This document shows, one piece after another, positions 1 through 5,801 of a DNA stretch of 24,331 nt. Location of the stretch: the NCBI GenBank assembly GCA_038257245.1, contig JBBSJL010000013.1, positions 1 through 24,331 of the forward strand, in the 5' to 3' direction. Position numbers and translations under genes: made by a program. The DNA is from JAGQNP01 sp038257245. Its GTDB lineage: Bacteria > Patescibacteriota > Saccharimonadia > Saccharimonadales > JACQNP01. Every line of letters starts with the position of its first letter. The stretch's first letter is position 1. Below the pieces are notes generated by a model, which was not told the DNA's origin, made no database searches, and saw only the letters and a list, made by a program, of their open reading frames with translations.

Positions 1-2
1 AC

Positions 3-422
3 AATAGCCATAACTACGGAGGCACTACAACCTGTGATGTACTCGCAGCTTCTGTAGTAGCTGACGCCAGTAAACAGCGAGATCCACCTCCTGGCCCCGC
101 ACCTGGATCAGGAACACCAGGGGGGAGTACGACGGGGGGAGGGCCAGGGTCGGCGGCGAGTACGGGCCCAATTGAGACAAATGCACTACCAAAACCCCCA
201 ACAGATGGGACCACAATCGAAAAGGTTATACAGTATGTATTGACAGTAATGGGTGCTGTAGCGGTACTAACGATTACAATCGCTGGTTTCAAATATGTTA
301 TGTCAATGGGCCATCCTGATGCTACCAAGAAAGCAAAAGATGCAATACTATACGCTATAATTGGTTTAGCAGTAATAATGTTCGCCAAAGCATTAGTTTA
401 CTTTGTGGTTCAAAACTTATGA
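3..422 (+). CDS. TrbC/VirB2-like T4SS pilin, 5' truncated by the window edge
   Basis: The reading frame is open from the left edge, so the true start lies outside the window. About 60 visible residues form a Pro/Gly/Ser/Thr-rich linker. Two membrane segments follow, with a short hydrophilic turn (HPDATKKAKDAILYAIIGL) matching the conserved turn in the next four genes. That two-helix architecture is typical of TrbC/VirB2 and the CPR 'T4SS pilin' family. It differs from its neighbours in the long low-complexity linker and in having only one visible Cys. The stop overlaps the next start as ATGA, indicating translational coupling. It is probably a minor or specialised pilin of the same operon. 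Confidence 0.75.
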   Translation, partial: NSHNYGGTTTCDVLAASVVADASKQRDPPPGPAPGSGTPGGSTTGGGPGSAASTGPIETNALPKPPTDGTTIEKVIQYVLTVMGAVAVLTITIAGFKYVMSMGHPDATKKAKDAILYAIIGLAVIMFAKALVYFVVQNL

Positions 423-835
423 TAATTTTCAAAAATACACTTCCCACAATACTATTTACATTATTATGTCTGTTTGTATTTTCAAGCTCATTAGCCTTCG
501 CCTACGACCCCATAAACAACAATAATATCTGTGATGCAGCAGCAACCAATAACGGCGGCACCAAACCGGAGGTTTGTAATACGTCATCAGATGATCCGTT
601 AACAAGATCAGGTGGCAAGGAAGGTATCATCTTTAAGGCGGTGAGGCTTGTGTCAATGGGTGTTGCGATTATGTCTGTAATAATGATCATACTTGCCGGG
701 TTTACATACATAACATCCAACGGAGATCCACAGAAAATCAGTGCCGCTAAAGATACAATAGTATATGCTATAATTGGGCTATTAGTGGCAGTTTCTGCTC
801 AAGTAATATTAGTAACGATATTGAAAAATATATAA
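419..835 (+). CDS. TrbC/VirB2-like T4SS pilin
   Basis: 138 aa. An N-terminal hydrophobic segment ending in an AFA-type signal peptidase site is followed by a short exported stretch with two Cys about 16 residues apart, then two membrane helices joined by SNGDPQKISAAKDTIVYAIIGL. This is the layout of VirB2/TrbC pilins, which are processed and assembled into a conjugative or type IV secretion pilus. The gene starts inside the stop codon of the previous one and ends 4 nt before the next, so it belongs to one operon. It is the most divergent of the four complete copies in its second helix, with threonine and leucine replacing the conserved VxFV ending. Confidence 0.85.
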   Translation: MIIFKNTLPTILFTLLCLFVFSSSLAFAYDPINNNNICDAAATNNGGTKPEVCNTSSDDPLTRSGGKEGIIFKAVRLVSMGVAIMSVIMIILAGFTYITSNGDPQKISAAKDTIVYAIIGLLVAVSAQVILVTILKNI

Positions 836-839
836 AACA

Positions 840-1286
840 ATGAACCTAGTTAATAATCACCAAAACTTTTTTATAAAAATCCTGCAAGTATTGGCCATCA
901 CCTTATCTCTAGTTATGTCTAATATGTTGTTTGCAGTCGCTACTTATGCTGCACCAACAGCACCTCCAGCTATATCAGCGGAGAAAAAGGCAGTGTGTGA
1001 TGGGATAGATATTGCAAGTGGTAGTACATCTGGCAGCGCATGTGACCCAGCAGTAACCGGCACGTCTGTCCAGGAGTTGATCGCAAGCGTCATAAATATA
1101 TTAAGCTGGGTGGTTGGGATAGCTGCAGTAATTATGATAATGATCGGTGGGTTCAAATATATAATCTCTCAAGGTGACAGTAATAATATTAGTTCTGCAA
1201 AAAACACTATACTATACGCAGTTATTGGGCTTGTAGTTGCACTTTTTGCTCAGTTAATTGTAAAATTTGTAATCAATAAAGTTTAG
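840..1286 (+). CDS. TrbC/VirB2-like T4SS pilin
   Basis: 148 aa. An N-terminal hydrophobic signal is followed by a region rich in Ala, Pro, Gly and Ser with two Cys, then the two-helix pilin core. The core holds the conserved inter-helix segment GGFKYIISQGDSNNISSAKN and an ending LIVKFVINKV. Only 4 nt separate it from the preceding stop and no SD is seen, so it probably relies on coupled translation. The core is close to the next gene (shared GGFKYIISQGDS and SSAKNTILYA), pointing to recent tandem duplication. Family: TrbC/VirB2-like pilin. The substrate of the secretion system cannot be told from this window. Confidence 0.85.
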   Translation: MNLVNNHQNFFIKILQVLAITLSLVMSNMLFAVATYAAPTAPPAISAEKKAVCDGIDIASGSTSGSACDPAVTGTSVQELIASVINILSWVVGIAAVIMIMIGGFKYIISQGDSNNISSAKNTILYAVIGLVVALFAQLIVKFVINKV

Positions 1287-1297
1287 ATTAGGAGAAT

Positions 1298-1738
1298 ATG
1301 ATGGTGTCATTTATTAAGACAAAATTAGCGTTAATAGCGGGGATTTTACTACTGTTATTTGTTTCTATACCGTCCTCACAGGTTGCATACGCTGCATGTA
1401 CCGGTAGTGGCACAGAAAGAACTAAGTGTGAGGCTTGTGAAGGGGCTGGCGGCACTTGGGTGCCTTCTCCTCCGGACAGCGATTGTGCAGACGGTTCGGG
1501 TACTACAGCCACAGTAAAAGTATCCGGCCTGCTAGATACAGTAATTAATATATTTTCGCTCGTGGTAGGTATTACCTCGGTGATTATGATAATAATAGGT
1601 GGGTTCAAGTATATTATTTCTCAAGGTGACTCAGCGAATATATCTAGCGCAAAGAACACAATACTGTATGCCATTATAGGACTGGTGGTCGTGGTTATGG
1701 CCCAGGTAATAGTAAGATTTGTACTGGCAAAAGTTTAG
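1298..1738 (+). CDS. TrbC/VirB2-like T4SS pilin with four exported Cys
   Basis: 146 aa. A GGAG at 1291-1294 sits 3 nt before the first ATG (1298) and 6 nt before a second in-frame ATG (1301), so the second may be used. The protein has a signal peptide ending around AYA, then an exported loop with four Cys instead of the usual two (ACTGSG, KCEAC, SDCADG), then the two-helix pilin core. The core is nearly identical to its neighbours, ending AQVIVRFVLAKV. The extra Cys pair suggests an additional disulfide or a different surface role. It follows the previous pilin by 11 nt, in the same operon. Confidence 0.85.
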   Translation: MMVSFIKTKLALIAGILLLLFVSIPSSQVAYAACTGSGTERTKCEACEGAGGTWVPSPPDSDCADGSGTTATVKVSGLLDTVINIFSLVVGITSVIMIIIGGFKYIISQGDSANISSAKNTILYAIIGLVVVVMAQVIVRFVLAKV

Positions 1739-1804
1739 AATAAGATTGAATTAGCATAAGAAGTTGTGATATAAATTTGGTAGAGTATTTAAGAAAGGAA
1801 TAAA

Positions 1805-2224
1805 ATGATCAAAACAATAAAAAACTTAATTTTGAGCCTAGTTTTAGCAACTGGTTCGTTGGTAGCGCCTGTTGCGCTAGTATCAAGCGTCCATGCAGCC
1901 TCCACGGCTAATATCGATCAGTCATTATGTGCCGGAGCTAATTTGAGTGCGAATGAAGGAGACTCCTGTGACAATACGGATGCAGCCGTTGAAACTGCCA
2001 ATGAACTAATGGTAACTGTTATTAACATCTTCTCGCTTGTAGTAGGTGTTACTTCAGTAATTATGATAATTATCGGTGGCCTTAAGTACATTACGTCTGG
2101 TGGCGACTCAGGAAATGTATCAGGAGCTAAAAACACTATACTTTACGCTATCATAGGTTTAGTAGTTGTAGCCTTGGCACAGGTAATTGTAAGGTTTGTA
2201 CTAGCAAAAGTTAGCTCAACCTAA
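1805..2224 (+). CDS. TrbC/VirB2-like T4SS pilin
   Basis: 139 aa. A good SD (AAAGGAA, 1795-1801) precedes the ATG, and the 66-nt gap upstream is the largest in the cluster, so this copy may also have its own promoter. Signal peptide ends near VHAAS. A short exported segment has two Cys (LCAGAN, DSCDNT), and the two-helix core has the conserved GGLKYITSGGDSGNVSGAKN turn and the AQVIVRFVLAKV ending shared with the preceding gene. As the best-equipped copy for independent translation, just before a strong terminator, it could be the major pilin; that is inference. Confidence 0.85.
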   Translation: MIKTIKNLILSLVLATGSLVAPVALVSSVHAASTANIDQSLCAGANLSANEGDSCDNTDAAVETANELMVTVINIFSLVVGVTSVIMIIIGGLKYITSGGDSGNVSGAKNTILYAIIGLVVVALAQVIVRFVLAKVSST

Positions 2225-2261
2225 AAGTAGTTCGGTTAAGTATTTTCAAATAGTTCTAATT

Positions 2262-2284
2262 AAACCCTCCGAAAGGAGGGTTTT
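2262..2284 (+). terminator. Rho-independent terminator of the pilin operon
   Basis: Perfect 9-bp stem (AAACCCTCC / GGAGGGTTT) with a GAAA tetraloop, running into a T-rich stretch, 38 nt after the last pilin stop. Confidence 0.9.
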
Positions 2285-2300
2285 CTATATATATCATTAA

Positions 2301-2329
2301 AATAACCCGCGATTTTCACGCGGGTTATT
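2301..2329. terminator. Bidirectional terminator between the pilin operon and hsp20
   Basis: An 11-bp stem (AATAACCCGCG / CGCGGGTTATT) around a 7-nt loop, with A-rich and T-rich flanks. It sits between two convergent genes and can terminate both; for the minus-strand gene it lies 28 nt past the stop codon. Confidence 0.85.
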
Positions 2330-2356
2330 TGTTTCTTGTTTTGTGATTTTATAGTG

Positions 2357-2836
2357 CTACAGGACTTGGATTTTCTTGACACTGTCTTGTTTTAGCTTTG
2401 TGAACGAAATGGTGAGCACGCCGTCTTTTAGGACTGCTTCAATCTCGTCTTCTTTAACAGGAACTGGTAGAGCAATGCTACGAGAGAATTCTCCCCAATA
2501 ACATTCTTGGACAAAATAGTTTTCTACGTCTTCTTCATTCCCTGCTGATAAAGTCCCACGGATACTCAAAGTGTTGTCAGCTATGCTTACATCAAGATCA
2601 CTTTTGTTAACACCAGCGGTTCTTGCTTTTACTACTAAACGCTCCTTGGTCTCGTAAACATCAACAGCCAATTGTCCTGGAACAGCTTCTTCTTCGTCCC
2701 ATTCGTCTTGCTGGTTGCCCGTTGCAGGTTCGTCGGCCTGTACTGGTTCATCTGTAATCATTTCTTCTTCACCTAAGAAAGCAGCTGTTAACTCATCTTC
2801 CATCAGCAAATCTTCGTCGCGGTTTCGTCGCGCCAT
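2357..2836 (-). CDS. Small heat shock protein, Hsp20/alpha-crystallin family
   Basis: 159 aa. A charged, acidic N-terminal arm (residues 1-55) precedes an alpha-crystallin domain starting near GQLAVDVYETKERLVV and ending in the hallmark DGVLTISF. The C-terminal tail has an I-x-V anchor (KKIQVL) that links dimers into oligomers. Proteins of this family are ATP-independent holdases that keep unfolding proteins soluble in the cytoplasm. Translation starts at an ATG with a strong SD (GGAGGG on the minus strand, 2846-2851, spacing 9). The gene is single, diverges from comFC, and has an identifiable promoter with a leader of about 50 nt, unlike the many leaderless genes nearby. Confidence 0.93.
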   Translation of the reverse strand: MARRNRDEDLLMEDELTAAFLGEEEMITDEPVQADEPATGNQQDEWDEEEAVPGQLAVDVYETKERLVVKARTAGVNKSDLDVSIADNTLSIRGTLSAGNEEDVENYFVQECYWGEFSRSIALPVPVKEDEIEAVLKDGVLTISFTKLKQDSVKKIQVL

Positions 2837-2894
2837 AAGTTGTTACCCTCCAACTATCTTATTTGAAAAACATTTGCAATTTTTGTTACCTATT

Positions 2895-2924
2895 AGTATA
2901 TCTTAGAGTGTTAAATTGTTACAA
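2895..2924 (-). promoter_or_regulatory. Promoter of hsp20
   Basis: Minus-strand TTGTAA (2919-2924), 18-nt spacer, TATACT (2895-2900). The spacer carries TTAACACTC, which resembles one half of a CIRCE operator, but no second half is present at the right distance. Confidence 0.5.
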
Positions 2925-2961
2925 CTCGGAGGCCAATAATTACAACAGTAGTTATAACAAC

Positions 2962-3624
2962 ATGAAGGCATTAGAGAAAATATTCGACCTAGTAGCTCCC
3001 TATGAGTGTTTGGTGTGCCAAGGAGAAGGACAAGTACTTTGCGAAAAATGCGCAGCCGATAATATCCAGCCAATTCCGTCCCGATGTTATCGTTGTAAAA
3101 AACTCACCAGTGACTTTGCTGTATGCCCTAGTTGTAGAACATATAGCAAACTAAACAATGTGTGGGTAAGAAGTGAGTATGTTGGTGTCACTAAAGAACT
3201 TGTACATGAAATGAAATATAAAAGTAATAGACAAGCTGCAAAACTTATAGCTGAATTACTGCGTGAAATGTTACCAATACTACAGGACCTAACAGTGGTA
3301 AATATCCCTACAGCTACGGGTAGAGTTAGACAGCGAGGCTATGATCACACTAAGGTTATGGCTAATGAGCTAGCAAGATTGTGTTCTCTTCCCCATCAAA
3401 ATGCCATGGCTAGAACAGGACAAACTAGGCAAGTTGGCAGTAACAGAGAGACAAGGCTAAACCAACTGGAGGATTCATTTATTGTAAAAAAGCAGGTAGA
3501 AGGACAAAAGATATTGTTAGTAGATGATATTACGACTACGGGTGCAACTTTGGAGTCGGCTGCTACTGAACTGCGAAAATTAGGGGCCCAAAAAGTCTAC
3601 GCTGTGGCCTTTGCCCAAAAATAA
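2962..3624 (+). CDS. comFC: ComFC-type phosphoribosyltransferase (ComF family)
   Basis: 220 aa from the chosen ATG. A longer in-frame start at 2863 would add 33 residues overlapping the hsp20 promoter and unlike the family. The N-terminus has a double zinc ribbon (CLVC, CEKC, CYRCKK, CPSC). The rest is a type I phosphoribosyltransferase fold with the PRPP-binding loop ILLVDDITTTGATL and the segment GRVRQRGYDHTKV, typical of ComFC/GntX. ComFC is needed for DNA uptake in naturally competent bacteria, acting in the cytoplasm. Competence-type genes are common in Patescibacteria. No clear SD precedes the ATG: a GGAGG at 2928-2932 is about 30 nt away. Length fits the family. Confidence 0.88.
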   Translation: MKALEKIFDLVAPYECLVCQGEGQVLCEKCAADNIQPIPSRCYRCKKLTSDFAVCPSCRTYSKLNNVWVRSEYVGVTKELVHEMKYKSNRQAAKLIAELLREMLPILQDLTVVNIPTATGRVRQRGYDHTKVMANELARLCSLPHQNAMARTGQTRQVGSNRETRLNQLEDSFIVKKQVEGQKILLVDDITTTGATLESAATELRKLGAQKVYAVAFAQK

Positions 3625-3647
3625 ACTTCCTTAACAAGGGTGATTAC

Positions 3648-3656
3648 TGGTATAAT
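3648..3656 (+). promoter_or_regulatory. Extended -10 promoter of the tRNA-Ser pair
   Basis: TGg-TATAAT with the hexamer at 3651-3656, placing transcription start about 5 nt before the first tRNA. The -35 region is weak. Confidence 0.7.
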
Positions 3657-3667
3657 CACGTGGTTGC

Positions 3668-3757
3668 GGAAGGGTGTCCGAGTGGTTTAAGGAAACGGTC
3701 TTGAAAACCGTCGTGCCGGCAACGGTACCGTGGGTTCGAATCCCACCCCTTCCGCCA
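3668..3757 (+). tRNA. tRNA-Ser (TGA)
   Basis: Type II tRNA of 90 nt including encoded CCA. The acceptor stem is GGAAGGG/CCCTTCC, the T-loop GGTTCGAATCC, and the variable arm is long (GTGCCGGCAACGGTACC). The seven-base anticodon loop CTTGAAA places TGA at 3702-3704. It decodes UCA and other UCN serine codons. One nucleotide separates it from the next tRNA, so both are cut from one precursor. Confidence 0.95.
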
Positions 3758-3758
3758 A

Positions 3759-3851
3759 GGAGGAGTACCCAAGTGGCTTAAGGGGACGGTTTGCTAAATC
3801 GTTAGGGGGGAGCAATCTCCCGCGAGGGTTCGAATCCCTCCTCCTCCGCCA
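3759..3851 (+). tRNA. tRNA-Ser (GCT)
   Basis: Type II tRNA of 93 nt including encoded CCA. The acceptor stem is GGAGGAG/CTCCTCC, the variable arm is long, and the anticodon loop TTGCTAA gives GCT for AGC/AGU serine codons. Its 3' end and downstream flank (3834-3858) recur exactly at 4021-4045. Confidence 0.95.
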
Positions 3852-3858
3852 ATCACAA
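3834..3858 (+). repeat. Direct repeat copy 1: tRNA-Ser(GCT) 3' end plus flank
   Basis: A 25-bp segment beginning in the T-arm and running through CCA into AATCACAA. It is identical to 4021-4045, an offset of exactly 187 bp. Confidence 0.95.
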
Positions 3859-3859
3859 G

Positions 3860-3881
3860 CCCACTTTTTTAGTGGGTTTTT
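3860..3881 (+). terminator. Terminator after the tRNA-Ser pair
   Basis: Stem CCCACT/AGTGGG with a T5 loop followed by TTTTT. Flanking AATCA (3851-3855) and TGATT (3881-3885) can extend the stem. Confidence 0.85.
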
Positions 3882-4020
3882 GATTGGCTACGGTAAAGAA
3901 GTAACTGAACTGCTTCAGTTGCGTGGGATTCGAACAGGCGGAGCGATGTTGAGCAATTCAGCGAAACAGCGAGCCGGGGTCGAGAGTAAATTGCAAAGCA
4001 ATTTAACTAGTGACTCGAAT

Positions 4021-4045
4021 ATCCCTCCTCCTCCGCCAATCACAA
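4021..4045 (+). repeat. Direct repeat copy 2: displaced tRNA-Ser(GCT) 3' end
   Basis: Exact 25-bp copy of 3834-3858, including CCA and the AATCACAA flank, but without the 5' half of a tRNA. It is followed by its own hairpin (4046-4069). Confidence 0.95.
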
Positions 4046-4069
4046 TAGCTCACCTTTTGGTGGGTTATT
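4046..4069 (+). terminator. Weak terminator-like hairpin after the displaced tRNA end
   Basis: Imperfect stem TAGCTCACC / GGTGGGTTA (with G-U pairs) around a T-rich loop, followed by TTTTGTTTT. It mirrors the terminator behind the real tRNA. Confidence 0.5.
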
Positions 4070-4080
4070 TTGTTTTGCTG

Positions 4081-4086
4081 TACAAT
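4081..4086 (+). promoter_or_regulatory. -10 hexamer of a probable leaderless gene
   Basis: TACAAT ends 6 nt before the ATG at 4093, so transcription should begin at or next to the start codon. Confidence 0.6.
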
Positions 4087-4092
4087 ACGCTT

Positions 4093-4692
4093 ATGGCAGA
4101 AGAAAAAAACAATATTCCGAATACAGTTGAAAACTATGAACCGAAAAATGAACCAGAGGCAAGTTGGAGTTATTCGGCGGGAGAACAGACGGTAGCTAGC
4201 GCAGAACCAGAAACGAGTACCCCAAGTATAGATTCTGTTAGCTGGACCGCCTCAGAGTACGTAGCGCATGATAAAGATGCTGGTTGGTATGTTTTAGTAT
4301 CTGCAGCGGTAGCAGTATTTGCGGGGCTAATCTACTTTTTTGACGGGGGCAGAAGCTTATTTTCGCCAATTTTGGTAATAGTCGCTGGTGTGATATTTAT
4401 GGTTGCTGCAAACCGCAAACCCTCAGTCTTAGAATACATAGTTGATAACTCTGGCATACACATCGGGCCAAAAGCGTACAGCTACACCCAATTTAAATCT
4501 TTTTCCATTATTCAAGAAGGTGCAATAAATTCTATTGCCTTCACCCCCCTGCAAAGGTTTATGCCTAGTTTAACGATATATTATGAACCAAAAGACGAGA
4601 AGAAAATCGCTGATGCAATTAGTGAGTATTTGCCGCACGAACCAAAAACACAAGATCCCATCGACTCATTTATGCGCAAAATCAGATTTTAG
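4093..4692 (+). CDS. Two-helix membrane protein with a PH-like C-terminal domain
   Basis: 199 aa from the chosen ATG. The frame is open further upstream through the tRNA region, but that is not protein-coding. A hydrophilic acidic N-terminal tail (1-60) precedes two membrane helices (about 65-83 and 89-107) joined by a short DGGRS turn. A soluble C-terminal domain of about 90 residues begins SVLEYIVDNSGIHIGPKAYS and has the strand-rich, F-x-S-F-x-I-I pattern of bacterial PH-like (bPH) domains. The helix hairpin plus PH-like fold suggests a peripheral membrane scaffold; its role is unknown. The gene stands alone, with a leaderless-type promoter. The family assignment rests on pattern only. Confidence 0.75.
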   Translation: MAEEKNNIPNTVENYEPKNEPEASWSYSAGEQTVASAEPETSTPSIDSVSWTASEYVAHDKDAGWYVLVSAAVAVFAGLIYFFDGGRSLFSPILVIVAGVIFMVAANRKPSVLEYIVDNSGIHIGPKAYSYTQFKSFSIIQEGAINSIAFTPLQRFMPSLTIYYEPKDEKKIADAISEYLPHEPKTQDPIDSFMRKIRF

Positions 4693-4783
4693 GTTAATAA
4701 CTTTTGTCCTTACATCTACATAAGTAACTTTATCTATTTTATATAGTATGACATAATATCTTTAATGAATAAGGAGATGAATC

Positions 4784-5392
4784 ATGTATTTTGTTAGCAA
4801 TAACGCACAAGAGTTTATAGAATATGATAGTGAAAACCAATTCACTAAACCCCGTAGAAGATTCAGTAAACTTCTATTTTTAGGAGCAGTTATATTTGCT
4901 AGCTCAAACTGTTCTAGCGGAACTGAACCAGAAAAGTCAGATGTATTTTCAACAAGCGCAGAACAAGAACAAACTATTTCAGTAGGCACAATATTAGAGC
5001 AGTTGGTGAGTATTGATGGATGTACTGCACAGGATCCATTCCCTAGAGAAGAAGATATCCCAACAGTTATTAACTTTCTATCAGATCAAGCGGGGAGAGT
5101 AGGATGGTCTCAGGAGCTTACCTCATCATTGATTGAAAAATATAGTAGTGCAGGGTATGCTCAAACATACCAAGTGGACTGTATTAATAATGGTAACACA
5201 GGGTATAACACAATATCAGTTGATGGTGGGGATAGAGTTTTGGGTTTTGGTATATCTGGAGATTGCCTTAGTGATAATCAAAAAGTAGAACTAAATCAGG
5301 CAGTTGATATGGCAAAACAAATTATGCCAAACCCAGTAATTTATACCCAATCTTGCTTAGATGAAACCAAGCCAGCTGAGTTAATAAAATAA
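4784..5392 (+). CDS. Exported protein with several Cys, unknown function
   Basis: 202 aa. The ATG has a good SD (AAGGAG, 4771-4776). The N-terminus is unusual for a signal: about 26 hydrophilic residues, then KPRRRFSKLLFLGAVIFASS, a basic patch with a twin-arginine-like RRxFxK pattern followed by a short hydrophobic core. A Cys follows directly (ASSNCSSGTEPE), resembling a lipoprotein junction but with Asn at -1, which is atypical. The remaining domain has four more Cys (GCTAQ, DCINN, DCLSD, SCLDE), suggesting two disulfides in an exported fold. No family is recognised. A possible promoter (TGa-CATAAT, 4749-4757) lies upstream. The gene stands alone between two tRNA loci. Confidence 0.75.
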   Translation: MYFVSNNAQEFIEYDSENQFTKPRRRFSKLLFLGAVIFASSNCSSGTEPEKSDVFSTSAEQEQTISVGTILEQLVSIDGCTAQDPFPREEDIPTVINFLSDQAGRVGWSQELTSSLIEKYSSAGYAQTYQVDCINNGNTGYNTISVDGGDRVLGFGISGDCLSDNQKVELNQAVDMAKQIMPNPVIYTQSCLDETKPAELIK

Positions 5393-5431
5393 TTCTCAAG
5401 TTTTAAAACAGTAGTTTATTTTTAATTCCTA

Positions 5432-5440
5432 TGTTAGGAT
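5432..5440 (+). promoter_or_regulatory. Extended -10 promoter of tRNA-Arg
   Basis: TGt-TAGGAT, hexamer at 5435-5440, with a predicted start about 22 nt before the mature tRNA. Confidence 0.45.
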
Positions 5441-5468
5441 TGCCTCTGCTGCCTAGAGATTTAAGTAC

Positions 5469-5545
5469 GCACCCGTAGCTCAGTTGGATAGAGCGTTGGC
5501 TTGCGGAGCCAAAGGTCGTAGGTTCGAATCCTGTCGGGTGCACCA
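5469..5545 (+). tRNA. tRNA-Arg (GCG)
   Basis: 77 nt with encoded CCA. Acceptor GCACCCG/CGGGTGC with A discriminator; an A in the D-loop (GTTGGATAGAGC), as in arginine tRNAs; anticodon stem TTGGC/GCCAA. The loop TTGCGGA gives anticodon GCG at 5503-5505, reading CGC and perhaps CGU. Most bacteria use ACG modified to ICG for this box, so a GCG tRNA is uncommon. Confidence 0.93.
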
Positions 5546-5547
5546 CG
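5525..5547 (+). repeat. Direct repeat copy 1: tRNA-Arg 3' end
   Basis: 23 bp from the T-loop CGAATCC through CCA to CG. It recurs at 5712-5734 with one mismatch (C to T in the acceptor), an offset of exactly 187 bp. Confidence 0.93.
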
Positions 5548-5552
5548 AAAGT

Positions 5553-5578
5553 GACCAGGTTTTATGCCTGGTCTTTTT
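5553..5578 (+). terminator. Terminator after tRNA-Arg
   Basis: Stem GACCAGG/CCTGGTC, loop TTTTATG, then TTTTT. CCACGAAA (5543-5550) and TTTTCGTGG (5575-5583) extend the pairing and include the CCA end. Confidence 0.88.
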
Positions 5579-5711
5579 CGTGGAATATTTGTCTGATTCG
5601 GTTCTACGACCTTAAAGGTTGGAGGTGAGAAATGCCAGTGGCATTTTGCAAGGAAATCTTCTGATGAAAACTAGGTTTCAATCATGAAGTTTCGGGGTCG
5701 CGGAACGTGAC

Positions 5712-5734
5712 CGAATCCTGTCGGGTGTACCACG
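5712..5734 (+). repeat. Direct repeat copy 2: displaced tRNA-Arg 3' end
   Basis: 22 of 23 bases match 5525-5547. The acceptor half reads GGGTGTACCA, so it no longer matches the tRNA 5' strand perfectly. Confidence 0.9.
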
Positions 5735-5746
5735 CTTATGCTTAAC

Positions 5747-5770
5747 ACTCTGTTAATTCGGAGAGTTTTT
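5747..5770 (+). terminator. Weak terminator-like hairpin after the tRNA-Arg tail element
   Basis: ACTCT (5747-5751) pairs with AGAGT (5762-5766) across a 10-nt loop, followed by a T run. Confidence 0.4.
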
Positions 5771-5789
5771 ATTTTCCTTAGAAGTTTTA

Positions 5790-5795
5790 TATACT
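5790..5795 (+). promoter_or_regulatory. -10 hexamer of a probable leaderless small gene
   Basis: TATACT ends 6 nt before the ATG at 5802, matching the spacing at other leaderless genes in the window. Confidence 0.5.
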
Positions 5796-5801
5796 TAGTT
5801 A

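Larger units (their letters stand above)
3859..4045 (+). other. 187-bp tRNA-tail element downstream of tRNA-Ser(GCT)
   Basis: Unit between the end of repeat copy 1 and the end of repeat copy 2. In order it holds the tRNA terminator; a small hairpin (AACTGA/TCAGTT, 3903-3920); an inverted copy of the tRNA T-arm (GGGATTCGAAC, 3925-3935, the exact reverse complement of 3828-3838); an 80-nt core with CGGGGTCG (3975-3982) and the hairpin AAATTGC/GCAATTT (3988-4004); TCGAAT pairing back to the inverted T-arm; and the second tRNA 3' end. No integrase or protein is encoded. A 187-bp unit of similar design follows tRNA-Arg. It could be a remnant of tRNA-site integration, a non-autonomous repeat family, or a transcribed tRNA-like RNA. 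Confidence 0.7.
5548..5734 (+). other. 187-bp tRNA-tail element downstream of tRNA-Arg
   Basis: Same length and plan as the unit behind tRNA-Ser(GCT). In order: terminator; an inverted partial tRNA copy (GATTCGGTTCTACGACC, 5595-5611), which matches the reverse complement of tRNA-Arg 5514-5530 at 14 of 17 positions; a hairpin AATGCC/GGCATT; the motif CGGGGTCG (5693-5700), also present in the first unit; ACCGAATC (5710-5717), which pairs perfectly with GATTCGGT (5595-5602); and the displaced tRNA 3' end. The three mismatches are a block, AAC replaced by GTT, its own reverse complement. No coding capacity is seen. Confidence 0.7.

Noticed and set aside
1765..1776. TGTGATATAAAT upstream of the last pilin gene, like the left part of the CRP-type site
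   Set aside because: The right half (TTGG instead of CACA) is missing, so only a half-site; too weak to call.
2906..2914. CIRCE-like half-site GAGTGTTAA near the hsp20 promoter
   Set aside because: No TTAGCACTC-type partner at the required 9-nt spacing, and one base deviates in the half present.
4021..4069. Displaced tRNA end as a tmRNA or split tRNA 3' half
   Set aside because: No matching acceptor 5' strand for a tmRNA, and the complete tRNA-Ser with the same 3' end is intact upstream.
3730..4092. Long open frame reading from tRNA-Ser through the tail element into the gene at 4093
   Set aside because: It translates two tRNA genes and a terminator. A -10 hexamer 6 nt before the ATG at 4093 gives a better start.
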